NCBI GenBank assembly: GCA_033398695.1
Contig: CM065802.1
Location: 203,255,096 to 203,319,095 of the forward strand
DNA: 64,000 nucleotides
Direction: 5' to 3'
Source of the DNA: Orobanche coerulescens
Taxonomy: Eukaryota > Streptophyta > Magnoliopsida > Lamiales > Orobanchaceae
The notes under the pieces are model-generated. The model was not told the DNA's origin and searched no databases. It saw only the letters and a program-made list of their open reading frames with translations. Every line of letters starts with the position of its first letter. Within the stretch, counting starts at the first letter, position 1. Both the position numbers and the translations under genes were made by a program. Below are positions 1 to 10,192 of the stretch, piece after piece.

Positions 1-2013
1 ATGGACTTCTGAAAATATTCAAAATTCTAAAATATTATTATAATTTTTCTAAATTTTTAATATTATAGTACATGAAATATTCAATTTATTGAGTATTCTA
101 ATAGAACTAATTTAGAAAACCCAATATTCTGAGAATACATAACATCTTATAATATATGAGATTATTTAATATTATTTACACATAATATTCTGAATTATAT
201 TCAATTTACTATTATTATAAAAGGATTTAAATTACTTAATCTCTAAATAATTATAAACATATCATAATAATTTAAAAAAATATACACAATAATTCTAGAT
301 CATATTTATGGTTCACATAATACTCCCTCCTCTGTCCACAAATAACTTGTGGAGTTGGAATGACACGTGTTTTAAGAAAAATTGGTATAAAGTGATTTTA
401 GTGGAGAAATGGTTCCACTTTTGAGAAGAAGAAAAAGAGAAACTTTTCCTTTTATAACTGAGATAAGTTTTTGACGGACACCCCAATAAGAAAACTGGGA
501 CAAGTTTTTGACGGATGGAGGGATTACATTTTTCCATATATTATGTTTTCGATAAACACAAATAAATCAATATATACTTAATTATTTATGTTATAAAAAT
601 GAAAGAATAAGTTTCCATCGGAACTGTTGCCAGAGGTATGAACTCCTGGCATGAGACATAGAAACATTTCGCGACTTAATCACCTTAATGGATAAAATGC
701 CTTATTCGCCGACGCCGTTTGGAGTGTTTACTTGTGGCTAATGACTTATTCGGAAGACAAAAATGACTTATTCATTAAGCGTTTAAAAAAGGTGTCCCAT
801 TAAGACAAAAAAATGACTCCCCTACCCCTAATTGAAAACCACATATTTATATATACAATATAAATGTTTAGGACAAAAAAATGACTCTCATGTTCCCATT
901 ATATATACTCATTTATATATACAATATAAAAATTTAGGTCTTAATATAAATGAATGTAATATATATTATTCATATATAAATAATATACATTATTAATTTA
1001 TATGTAATATTTGTTACTATATATTATTATATAAATAAACTTTTGTATCTACAAAATATCATATATATTATGAATATATAAATAAATATTATATATTACT
1101 TATATATTACCATTTATTCATCTGTATAATATTTATTATATATGTTCTTATATATTTAAAATATATTTCTATATATAAATATATATTGTAAATTATACGT
1201 ATTATTTATATATGTATTAAATATTTTATATATTACTTACATATAAAATTGAATCATTTATGTATAATATTTTGTTTAAATTTAAATAATATATATCTAG
1301 AAGATGAGTCAAACTTGATTTTTCAATAATATTTAAATTTGTCTACTTTGTGTTTGAATTTGGCTACTTTGTGATTGAACTTGACTTTTTTGTGTTTGAA
1401 ATTGGATTTTTAAGTACTTTATGAATTTATGTTTTGATTTTTGGATTATATCATTTATATTGCTTAAAAAATAAACAACAATTTATAAAATAGTTTATAA
1501 TTCATATTCAGGGGTAAATCGGTCATTTCTGTTATTCAGATACTTTATTCGAGATGAAAAAGTAAACAACAGGACCAATTTACCTGCATGACATATATTT
1601 ACCTGCATGACAAATTTAACCAGGCAGACACAATTTACCCAGACAGACAAGTTTGGCAAACAACCCCTTAGTAAGAAGAAAAGGTTATTTTCTTTAATGT
1701 TTTAAATAATTTATTAAAATAAAATAAAAGTAAACAATAAATAACAAGATAAATGACTTAAGTTGAATTAGGAAAACTGCGAGGGATTTTTTTTCAAAAT
1801 GAGAAAATAAGGTTATGTTTGGGAGCTGATTTCACTCTTTGATGAATGGGAAAATGGAAAGAAGGACCTATATGAAATTATTGGACAAATGGCTACCTAG
1901 ATGTAACTAGAAAATCTAAGAGGAGTGTTAAATGAAAATCATCCTATTAATATTTTTTTTTTTGATAACTAGATGATCTCAACTTAGCCTGACTAATCCT
2001 AGTCCCTCAATGA
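1..2013. mobile_element. Left arm of a long inverted repeat (at least 2.0 kb)
   Basis: This stretch is the reverse complement of 24516-26521, collinear along its whole length with small indels. Base 1 pairs with about 26521, and the inner end near 2010 (TCCCTCAATGAA) pairs with about 24518. It is very AT-rich, especially 840-1300, and I see no coding potential. The outer end lies beyond the window, so total arm length and any target duplication are unknown. Arms this long fit a large MULE-like or pack-type element or an inverted duplication; the class is not settled. Confidence 0.9.
323..523. mobile_element. Stowaway-like MITE inside the left arm
   Basis: About 200 bp starting CTCCCTCC after a TA and ending GGATGGAGGGA, so the termini are inverted and of the familiar Stowaway (Tc1/mariner) type. 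A second copy sits at the equivalent place in the right arm (25995-26201). The MITE was therefore present before the two arms were formed or homogenised. Confidence 0.7.
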
Positions 2014-2053
2014 ACTCACTCCTAACCCATTGAGAGAAGTAAATCGCGAGTCG

Positions 2054-2463
2054 CACTACAAAAAAACAGGGCATCTGTGACGATCAAATTGCAACGAAAT
2101 TTAAAGTCATCGCTAGTACCGACAGATTACCTACTAAATACCAACAATTTTTTTACACATATATAGTTTATGACATTAGCGACAACTTAACAACAAAATA
2201 CCCACAGACTTAATTTTTTTATTACAAAACAGGGCAACTGTGACAATGACATTCCAACGAAAGTTTATTTCGTAGCTAGTAGTGACAAAATTACCTACGA
2301 AATACCAATATTTTTTCCACATAGTTTTCTTGTATCAATAGCAACAACATACCAACAGAATTTACTACAAATTTATTTTTGGTAGCTTTCGTTGCAATTT
2401 CGTTGCTTTGATTCCAGCAAGTTCCTTATTGCGTTGATATTTTGTAGATGCCGAAAATTCATT
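2054..2463 (+). mobile_element. CACTA-type transposon end with duplicated subterminal unit
   Basis: The sequence opens CACTACAAAAAAACAGGGC, the classic En/Spm-type terminus, followed by short subterminal motifs (CAACGAAA, GTGACGA and their complements). A unit of about 170 bp is duplicated in tandem: 2056-2222 resembles 2223-2390. No matching TAGTG-type end was found nearby and there is no coding sequence, so this looks like an isolated terminus. Confidence 0.6.
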
Positions 2464-3276
2464 TTACAGCTAAAACAATTATAGTATATGAGAAGTAATG
2501 AGCATCATTTTTAATTAATTTTTAAAAGGAAAATAGTAATTGACAAAAAACAATCTCAATTTTGTTGCACCATCCAGAAAACAATCTGCATTTCATTTGC
2601 TTATATAAGTCTAGCAACAATCTAGTCAAAATAATCCTAGGTACAAACTTATAACCTCTCAAACAACCAAGAAAACTTAGCAACTAGCACTTCAACAGGA
2701 TTGAAAATAATTACACTAGCTAATTACAACAACAAGATTAAGATATACAATCAACGAAATAATCCCCAATTTCCAGTTGAAATTGAGCTACAAATATATC
2801 TTTTATTTTTTACAGTCGAAATAATCCTTGTTCTTAGAGCTCCTGATGTGAGATAATTTATCAGAAAAGAAAAGTAAAAATATTGCTGAGATAATTTATT
2901 AGAAAAGAAAGGTAAAAATATTGCTGAGAGACAGTTAGCGCATGCCAAGTGTGGAGCTAGCGCGCGCCAGCGTGGCATGGCTAGCGCACGCTAAGTCTCT
3001 GTTGGAGCGCACGCTACTCAGTCTAGGCAGAAGCTCGGGAATAGCACTTTGGCCGTAGGTCTAATTTTTGTGATTGTTAGACTGATCGTTTGTGACCGTA
3101 TTCTATGTGTGTTGTCCAGTGATAACAATTGTTGTGTGTGATTATGTGATCTTTCGTTGCGATAGGTTTTCAAGAAGGAAAAGAAAAAGAAAGAAGAGAA
3201 GAAAAAATTATGAACTTAAAAGTTCCCAACATGAAAACTGAAAAAACAAAAACTAAACCAAACAAAAACTAAAAAC
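2464..3276. other. Unassigned intergenic sequence
   Basis: AT-rich with no convincing coding region. A 50-bp stretch is nearly repeated (GATAATTTATCAGAAAAGAAA at about 2851 and again near 2891). The 2936-3020 part holds a cluster of AGCGCACGCT-like motifs, listed separately. Confidence 0.5.
2936..3020. repeat. Cluster of AGCGC(A/G)CGCT-like near-palindromes
   Basis: Within 85 bp there are TTAGCGCATGCC, CTAGCGCGCGCC, CTAGCGCACGCTAAG and GAGCGCACGCTAC. They resemble the TAGCGTGCGCTA and TTAGCGTACGCTAA palindromes in the LTRs at 38655-42420 and 44880-48645. This may be a decayed remnant of a similar LTR promoter array, but no flanking LTR is recognisable. Confidence 0.45.
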
Positions 3277-3288
3277 CTCAGACATTTG

Positions 3289-4184
3289 GGCAGGATCCTC
3301 TGCAGTACATAGCACGGTGATGTGCATTGCCAGCCGTTAGATTACACACACTCGCACGAGTATGTGTGTGTGCGTGTTCGATCCTACGCATGCAAGGCAC
3401 AAAGACTGCTAGGCGTGAGCAGAAAAACCGACAAAAACCGATAATACCGAAAATACCAAAAAACCGAAACCGAAAAATCGAACCAATAAGATATTGGTAT
3501 GGTACGGTTCTTAAAATTTTGAAAACCGAATTATGCGGCTCGGTTTCGGTTTCAGATATGGATCCCGACTTTAAAAACCGAACCGAACCGATAAAACACA
3601 GGAGTATTCTGCAGACTTTGTTTTTTCTTTGTGCAGGTTGTTATGAATTGATGGACTTGTGCTGAGGAGGAAATTCAAGACTTTTGTTTAATCTCATATT
3701 GGACTTTTTGAATCCTTAGTTATTATCATGTTATTGAAGTAGATTTTATTTTTATTCAAGCTTTGAAGTGGAGGATGTAGTACCATTTATTTCCTATTGG
3801 ATTCATTATGTTTGAACTTTGAACATGTCTTTGTTTAATTTGGCTCAAATAGTCAAGTAGGATCATGTTCGTTAAGCCCAACAGTGCCTGTTGGATTAAT
3901 TATGTCTAAATCCTTATATTTGAACTTACAATTGTCTGATTTAGTCCAAGTAGTTCAATTTGGGTTTGGTGCAAACCCAACTTAAGTGGCCCATTTAATT
4001 AGCCCATTGACACCGAACCGATACTGAAACCGATCACACCGAGCCGATTTAAAACCGAATCATTTCGATACTCAAATGCTGGATGCCGATAAGATGCAAT
4101 TCGGTATCGGTTTTAGCTAGAAACCGTACCAAACCGAACCGAGCTCACCCCTACACCGTGTTGTGCACTGCAGAGGATCCTACT
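3289..4184. mobile_element. Outer inverted-repeat element with hAT-like insert
   Basis: The left side reads CAGGATCCTCTGCAGTACATAGCACGGTG (3290-3318). The right side (about 4155-4183) is nearly its reverse complement. The pair brackets a hAT-like element, so either this is one element with long imperfect TIRs or a small TIR element received a second one. There is no transposase. Confidence 0.5.
3409..4152. mobile_element. Non-autonomous hAT-like element rich in CCGAACCG motifs
   Basis: The ends are TAGGCGTGAGCAG (left) and GAGCTCACCCCTA (right), matching the TAGGGGTGAGC type of termini seen in plant hAT elements. Both subterminal regions are packed with AAACCGAACCG and CGGTTTCGGT repeats in both orientations, as usual for hAT transposase binding regions. 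The central part has no transposase reading frame. I could not match an 8-bp target duplication. Confidence 0.6.
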
Positions 4185-4230
4185 CCACATTTGAGCTTCA
4201 TTCATTATTTTATTCACGAGCTTTGTAGCT

Positions 4231-4238
4231 TGTGTATG

Positions 4239-4284
<46 letters not shown>
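4231..4284. repeat. (TA)n microsatellite
   Basis: About 27 uninterrupted TA units, preceded by TGTATGTATG. It lies just beyond the 3' end of the SPH gene, which runs on the other strand. Confidence 0.95.
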
Positions 4285-4286
<2 letters not shown>

Positions 4287-4336
4287 ATGTTGATCAGGAT
4301 TCCTATCCGTACCCTTACCATTTAAATTACCGTTCA

Positions 4337-4783
4337 TCACACCCATAGAAAATCTTTGATCCAATTCACCCCATCATTGCTAAAGTAGAAGCCATCCTCT
4401 TTCACCAGCCAAAGGCATTGTCTACGAGCGCCACACCTATACCTGTCGCGACTCGCCCGGAAAGCTTCGAATTTTTTCCGCTTTCCATCCCATTTCATGG
4501 TGCAGTCGAACTGAGACCAAGAGCTCCAAAGTACGCCGGTCGTGTCGACAGTCCAGCTATAATCGTCTCTCTCTTGGAGTGCCCTTCCGCCGATGTCACC
4601 CTTCTCATGGGAGACGCACCACACGACCAACGGCACAGATGAGTTATTGGTGAAGCCATTGGTTATACGAACTTCATAGTGTGTGTTGTTTAATTGATCA
4701 GAAGGCTGTCTGAATAGATGAAATGTCGTGAATGATGCATACGCTAAAATTAGGAGTATTAATACATGTTGATGAGTTTTCAT
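4337..4783 (-). CDS. S-protein homologue (plant self-incompatibility S1 family)
   Basis: Single-exon 148-residue ORF. Residues 1-24 form a hydrophobic signal peptide (LILLILAYASFTTF), so the product is probably secreted. The rest matches the S1/SPH fold family (PF05938): a VRITNG start at 38-43, a VVWC segment, the central DYSW, FDCTMKW around residue 94, and the C-terminal CLWLVKEDGFYF. The four conserved cysteines are at 56, 94, 117 and 123, expected to make two disulfides. Length is normal for the family. The founding poppy S1 protein is the stigma determinant of self-incompatibility; most SPH proteins have no known role, and I do not assign one. A TATA box lies about 45 bp upstream of the ATG. 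There are no stops or frameshifts, unlike everything around it. It sits inside the inverted-arm region, so it may be a captured host gene or a host island between transposons. Confidence 0.9.
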   Translation of the reverse strand: MKTHQHVLILLILAYASFTTFHLFRQPSDQLNNTHYEVRITNGFTNNSSVPLVVWCVSHEKGDIGGRALQERDDYSWTVDTTGVLWSSWSQFDCTMKWDGKRKKFEAFRASRDRYRCGARRQCLWLVKEDGFYFSNDGVNWIKDFLWV

Positions 4784-4825
4784 GGTTTGAGTTGTTTATG
4801 ATGAGTTGTTTGAGTTGTGCAGCCC

Positions 4826-4834
4826 ATATATAAT
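4826..4834 (-). promoter_or_regulatory. TATA box of the SPH gene
   Basis: On the minus strand the sequence reads ATTATATAT, 43-51 bp upstream of the SPH start codon. That implies a very short 5' UTR, which is common for small secreted plant proteins. Confidence 0.6.
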
Positions 4835-4859
4835 GCATCTCTAATCCTAAGTAATTAGT

Positions 4860-5371
4860 GCCCCACCCACACACAACAACAACAACATTAACCTAACGTT
4901 TTCATAGCAGGGGGTAAGAGGATCGAATGTCGTAGCGCTTATCCTTATCTTAACACATGTATACTGTTTCAGGATGATTCAAAGTAAAGCTGCATGAGAA
5001 ATTATGGAATGGTAAGACTTGAGAAAAGAAGTGCGGTCAGTTTAGTCGTTTATTTATTTTTATTCCTTATAATCCGTAGAAAGAATAAGGAGTGTTTGAT
5101 TCCATTGGAAAGAATCGAAAAACACACGCACCAAACAAAAAAAAAAGAGATTGGACTTCTTTATGCTGGTGGGCATTTGACATTCACGAGTAATAAATCA
5201 AAAGTCTGCATTCCACCAAATTACGAGTATTCCACCACTTGAAAACATATGCTGGTGGGCATTTGACATCACGAGTAAAAATCATTTTGTTTGATTCAGC
5301 GCCGTCTCAAACAACTGAGAGATTCTGTTAAAATATTAAAAATATCACCCTACTTTTATCAAATTGGGCAC
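4860..5371. other. Unassigned region with possible SINE tail and a short duplication
   Basis: An ACAACAACAACAAC run at about 4873 is followed by GGGGTAAGAGGATCGAATGTCGTAGCG, which loosely resembles the 3' part of some asterid SINEs (weak). A segment around TGCTGGTGGGCATTTGACA occurs at about 5163 and again at about 5251, a direct duplication 88 bp apart. No gene is supported. Confidence 0.35.
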
Positions 5372-6029
5372 CTCAGTGACGGAGTTTTACAAAAAAAATT
5401 CGGGGGACCAAAATCATCAACAAATATTGACAATAATTAAAGATAAAAAGAAATAAATATTAATTAAAAAATGCTATAACTACAAACAAAACTAAATTTC
5501 TAAAAAAACTATTTTAATTCATCAATAGAAATTCGATTAAGAACTCAAAATCACAATATTCTTAAAAAATAAAGGTAAGTTTAATTAATTTTGGTTTTAA
5601 AATGCTAGACTTATTTTTTGGAAAATTTCAAATATTTTTCAATTATTTTTGCTAAAAATAATATATTTTTTAGTTAAATACATTTCAAAAGCAATACAAT
5701 ATAATATATTTAATTTAATCAGATTTTCGTAATGTTATAAAAAAACACTTGTCCTAAACAAAACAAAAAAAATAAGTCAATAAAAAAGAAATTACGTGAA
5801 CAAACCAAAAAAAAAAAGGAAAACAATTAAATGTGGCATATGGGGATCGAACTAGGTTTTAGTGCACTCTACTGTGCTTCTAGCTACCACTATGCCATGC
5901 CGAAAATATTAAATATAATTACATATATCTATATATAAGGGTTTCGTTATTATTTGAGGCCCTAAAAAAACTAGCATTGGGCTTGAGTCCTGTGTAGTAG
6001 CACACTGCATACGCCCATGGGCCCCTGAT
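5372..6029 (-). mobile_element. tRNA-derived SINE-like / non-autonomous repeat
   Basis: On the minus strand, 5897-5884 reads TGGCATAGTGGTAG, a good pol III A box, and 5852-5843 reads AGTTCGATCC, a good B box, about 35 bp apart as in a tRNA. This supports a tRNA-derived promoter. The wider repeat may run from CAGTGACGGAG (5372) to GGGCCCCTG (about 6028), which look like terminal sequences of a short hAT-like or composite element. The outer limits are uncertain and no target duplication was found. Confidence 0.45.
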
Positions 6030-6256
6030 TTGATTAGATTTTAGTTAGTTTGAGTTTGACTAAATAAATTTGTTTGGTAATGATATTTTATTAAAGGACA
6101 ATCATCCTACCCAATTAAAAAATAAATCACATTAGTTTTTGGTTTCCAATTATGTCCCTTATTTTCTAAATTATTATGACTATTACTCATTAATGAATTC
6201 AATTATTCACTTGTTCACTATCAAGCAAAATGCTCATATTTGATATAAAGAAATAT

Positions 6257-6523
6257 ACTAATCATGTTCTCTTATTACTGCAACATCTGGATTTTCACGT
6301 TTGTGAATACACAACTTTGACTATTAGTATTACTATCTTCAATTCTTTATTTTAAAAATTATAAAAAAATTAATATTTTGAAAGTATATTTCGAGATGAA
6401 TCTAACAAAACCTCACATGACTATATTTTTTATATATATATAAATCACAAAAGATGGTCAAAAGAGAGTATGTGAATAGTGCAATAGTCAAAACGTTGTA
6501 ATAATAAGAGAACGGAGGAAGTA
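6257..6523. mobile_element. Stowaway-like MITE
   Basis: The left end has GTTCTCTTATTACTGCAAC. The right end, read in reverse complement, is CTTCCTCCGTTCTCTTATTATTACAAC, giving about 18 bp of inverted terminus and the CTCCGT signature. Size is about 265 bp with no coding sequence. Confidence 0.55.
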
Positions 6524-6648
6524 TATTTTAATGTATAGAAAGTTAGAATATAATATTTGTTGTGTACAAAATTTTAATTACTTTTTTTCTTACTATTATC
6601 ACTACAACCACTACTAATAATATTAATTAATAGGATGATTTATGGGGG

Positions 6649-6985
6649 AAGGGTTGGTGGTCAGGTGGTAGGGCGCCTCTTCACGGGACACTCCTTTGGG
6701 AGAGGTCTTGGGTTCTAACCCACCAAGGAGGTGAAAGATGAGGTTTTCTCTTTATGATCCTCTAGCTCCTGGCTAGCTCGAGCGATCGCTAATCAATGTT
6801 TAATCTCGCGTCAAGCGGCAGTGTGGGAGTATTTCCTTGTTGGGAACCGGAGAGTCTTGACCAATCGGTGGTATTCTCAGAAGCTGTCTTTGGGAACCTG
6901 AGGCGCTGTTAATCAGTTAAGGGCTTCCTCTTGTGCGCAGAAGTGTACAGAAAAGGCATTGGGAACCCTGGAATTGCTCCAGCGA
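6649..6985 (+). mobile_element. tRNA-derived SINE
   Basis: TGGTGGTCAGGTGGTAGGG at 6656 resembles a pol III A box, and GTCTTGGGTTCTAACCC at 6705-6721 a B box, about 50 bp apart. The body downstream is GC-richer than its surroundings and non-coding. It ends where a CACTA terminus begins at 6986. I cannot see a clear tail or target duplication. Confidence 0.55.
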
Positions 6986-7730
6986 CACTACAAGAAAAAA
7001 GGGCTTCACTGACAGTGATTTTCGTTGCTACTTTGTTGGAGATGACTATCACCAATAATTTTGTCATTGCAAATTTGTTTGTGAAAGTGGCGTGGCTAAA
7101 CAACTGCGACAAAAAAAAGAATTGTTGGTAAATTTAGCGACAACCCTTTTTTGTTGGTGAAATGTTAGTATTATGTTGGTAATGATGAAAATAATCAACG
7201 GAGTACTTTCCCTTTCTACAACAAATTTATTTGTCCGTAATTCGACACAACTTTACCAACAAATGTAGCAACCACTTTTATGTTGGAAAGTCAAGTACGA
7301 AAAGTTATAATTTTACCAACAAAATTTCACAACAATTTTTCCGTTGGAAAGTCAGCTACGATAAACATTCTCGGTATCTTATTACAAATGTATAGTGATA
7401 TGACAACAAACTTAGCAACAAAATAAAGTGTTGGAACATTAGCTTCTCATATTGGTGTAGCTAATCCGTTATAGATCTAAATAAATTTTTCAACAAATAA
7501 TGGTGTCGAGATTTTGTTAAAGACTAACTAAAAAATAACAACAAAATTTAATGTAGTAACATTTGTTGGAGCTTAAACTCAATTAATTACAAATATGTAT
7601 GTTGCTATTTTCTTGCTAAGAATGAAATTCAACTACAGATCTTGCGCAGCTCCCTATACAGTTTGGTCCCGTGTCTTGCGCAGCTCCCTAGACTCCTCAT
7701 CATCTTCGAAATCTAAGGTCTCATCAAGCC
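6986..7730 (-). mobile_element. CACTA element, part left of the gypsy insertion
   Basis: CACTACAAGAAAAAAGGG at 6986 is a typical CACTA terminus. It is followed to about 7560 by dense subterminal motifs (CAACAAA, GTTGG, CGTTG and complements), the expected TNPA-like binding region. At its right edge (7640-7730) is a minus-strand coding stretch that continues across the gypsy insertion at 16969. No second terminus was found, so the element is truncated or rearranged. Confidence 0.6.
7645..7730 (-). pseudogene. CACTA-associated reading frame, 3' part (split by insertion)
   Basis: Read on the minus strand this continues the frame from 16969-17181: acidic residues DETLDFEDDEES followed by RELRKTRDQ. 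The AAGCC target duplication lies exactly at the break. The product is unrecognised but its place beside a CACTA terminus suggests an accessory or transposase N-terminal protein. GCGCAGCTCCCTA occurs twice here (7645 and 7679), a small duplication. Confidence 0.45.
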
Positions 7731-8250
7731 TGTAATATCCGCATTTTCTTTTTCCGGTATTTTCATTTTTGGTGTATTTTCCAACTCGCTTGTAACCATT
7801 TCGACATTTTGAATCTATTTTATTCTTGGAGTTTCTCCATTTGGACGATCTTCAGTGATGTTTTGATATTATTCCATTTTATGTCATGTATTGTGGCATG
7901 GATGTTTGATTCTCGTAAAACCCGTTCGTTTTTGTAATATCTTTGGTTTCACGAGTTCGTATGGTTGAGTTGTTCGTGTTGTGAGCTTCGGTTTGTTAAT
8001 CAGACGTCGTATCGCGATTTTTGGACGTTTGGACCGTTTCGTAATTTCCCTAAGTTTAGGGTATTCTTGCTATCCTTGTTGTTCCTGAACCTTCGGGTAT
8101 TCGGAATCACGATTCATCGTAACATTTTGGTTTCTGACTCGAATCCGTGGTGATTGTATCCATTGGTCGTTGTTACGCTTTGGTATTTTTCCGTTTATTC
8201 CTCGTCGAGTAGTTACTTCAGTTCTGGCATGTTTGCTGTCCCAGGCTGTG

Positions 8251-8560
8251 TTACGGCCGTAAGCCAGCTTCATTACGGCCGTAATACTAGAGAGTTACGG
8301 CCGTAGGCATTTCTTTATACGGCCGTAACAAGGATTCGTTTCTTACCTATTGGTCCATTTCTGAGTTACGGGTGTATCATATTTGAGTTACGGCCGTAAG
8401 TATTGATACTGCCGTAATGGTGTTCTTGATACGGCCGTATGTGTCTTTCATCAGATTGTCCAGTTTCTCTCCAGAGGCCAGTTACAGCCGTAAGAGAGTC
8501 AGGATACGGCCGTAATATTCCAATGTTACGGCCGTAAGTGGGTTGTGTTATGGCCGTAAC
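8251..8560. repeat. TTACGGCCGTAA palindrome array in the 5' LTR
   Basis: About twelve copies of a 12-bp palindrome (TTACGGCCGTAA, some starting ATACGG or ending CGTAT) are spaced about 10-45 bp apart over 310 bp. Several carry single transitions (TACAGCCGTA, TATGGCCGTA, TACTGCCGTA). The array stops 10 bp before the TATA box, so it occupies the place of an upstream activating region. Confidence 0.9.
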
Positions 8561-8570
8561 ACCTGCCAAT

Positions 8571-8576
8571 ATATAA
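8571..8576 (+). promoter_or_regulatory. TATA box of the 5' LTR
   Basis: ATATAA flanked by CTGCCAAT (8563-8570) and ACTGGCAG (8577-8584), an inverted repeat with one mismatch. The equivalent in the 3' LTR (15603-15624) is perfect. Transcription should start about 30 bp downstream. Confidence 0.7.
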
Positions 8577-9960
8577 ACTGGCAGCGGCCCATTTTTTTTC
8601 CTCATTTCTCATATCTTTCCTTTCTCTTCGCGACGGGAGCGACGACAGAGGCTAGGGTTCGTTCGATTTTGATCCAAACTCCATTGTAAGGGCATATTCA
8701 AGTATCATACCATCCACCTATCGCTAATCATCCATCGTTCATCTTCGAATCTAGGTAAATCTTCTAAGAACCCTATTTTTGGGTAAATTGGGGGTTTTCG
8801 GGTTTTTGTTCGATTCGTTCCGTGTGATTGATATATTCATGATGAATATGATTAATCTTTTTAGTATCCTTAGTTTTCCTACAGATTCATGGTATATTTC
8901 GTGGTTTTTGCGTAATCGAGAGGGTTTGGTTGTGGTCCGCCCTCGTCGTTGTTCTCGGGCGAATATACATGAATCGTAGGCGGGTTTTCGGGTGTATTCC
9001 ATTTCCGTATTCGTTTAGAGTTGGTTGTGATTATGTTCTTCGAATCGTTAGGTTCGGTTTCATTGGTTCCTAGTGTTCGTCGGTGATTTTCCTTTCCGTT
9101 CGTTGCGTCATCAATTATTTAAGGCAAGTATTTTTGGAAACCTTTATGCTTAACATGTAATGGTAATGTATATTGTGTGTGCTTTGCTCACCTCGGGAGG
9201 GTCCGACGGGATCACGGAGGGAATCCAATGGTTTAGCCCTGGATTCACGAGTTTGTTTCGCTAGCCAGCTCGGGAGGGTCTTTAGAGGCCTCGGGTGGGA
9301 TTTGTGGCTTCGTCCCGGTCCTAGACGATGCCTGTGCGTGATTTGTTTTATAAGTGGCCATCTCAGGAGGGTCCTTAGAGGCCTCGGGTGGGATTTGTGG
9401 CTTCGTCCGGTCTGAGCAAATTGATTATTTGTTTGTTTAGGGAAAGACATGTCTGGTTTTTGGTTTTGAAATGAATTTGGTGCATTGTACTATGAAATGT
9501 GTAAGCGATTGGTTTGCCTTGATTACTTGTACTAGCATAATTACTAACCCCTTTGGGGACCCGTTGTGGGGAAATTCTTATTATGGATTTCAGGTTATGA
9601 TCATCCGGACGAGCGAGCACTGGGACAGTACGGGGATGTTGGCCAGGTTCATTGACATGTGCACTCAAGTCCTTTTATTTCCGTTGTTCTATTCGATATG
9701 GTTGTTGTCTACTTTTGAAACTTATAGATTGTGCTCGCGAGTACTTAGGCTTTTCTCTTCGGATTGTGATTTGTATTCGTCGAAGTTATTTATGTTTTCC
9801 ATTGTCGATTATCCCGCCGGTTGTATCAGGCGTGTTATTTGATTTTCAACTGGATGATGTGTGTTTTTACTGTGGTAAGTTGTGTCTAGCATGGTGGGTC
9901 CCATGTAAGGGTCCACGGCACTATAATATACCTTGAACTTCACGGGGGTGTTACAGAAAA

Positions 9961-9975
9961 TGGTATCAGAGAACT
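9961..9975 (+). other. Primer binding site (initiator tRNA-Met type)
   Basis: TGGTATCAGAGAACT, 5 bp after the LTR end. It matches the usual plant tRNAi-Met complement TGGTATCAGAGC for its first 11 bases. Confidence 0.85.
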
Positions 9976-10192
9976 AGGTTTATGGATACCTAGGCTTGTC
10001 GGTTATTTGGGTCTAGTTGTGTTTTGTGTTGCACATTGTCACGCCGCTGCCAGCATCTCGGTACTTCCAGTGCTCGTAAGTTTTCCTTACTCGATCCTTT
10101 GTTTTCTCGTATTGTATTTCTGTTTCTTGAATCGTGGATGTTTTCCTCTCTTACTTATCACCAAGTTGCTTTTGATACCTCTTAACACCAGT

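Larger units (their letters stand above)
7731..9955 (+). repeat. 5' LTR of the Tekay-like element
   Basis: Begins TGTAATATCC and ends GGGGGTGTTACA, 2225 bp. U3 holds a palindrome array (8251-8560) and then a TATA box (8571-8576). Further on, partial tandem copies of CAGCTCGGGAGGGTC...GTCCCGGTCCTAG occur (about 9264 and 9358). It is longer than the 3' copy because of several internal indels, including one extra palindrome unit and the 7999-8060 stretch. Confidence 0.93.

Noticed and set aside
1..2013. Arms as LTRs of a retrotransposon
   Set aside because: They are inverted, not direct, and have no PBS or polypurine tract next to them.
5843..5897. A functional tRNA gene
   Set aside because: A and B boxes are present but no cloverleaf with acceptor stem can be drawn; it fits a tRNA-derived SINE.
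8251..8560. CRISPR-like array of regularly spaced short palindromes
   Set aside because: Repeats are 12 bp, spacing is irregular, spacers are duplicated between LTRs, and the context is a plant LTR promoter.
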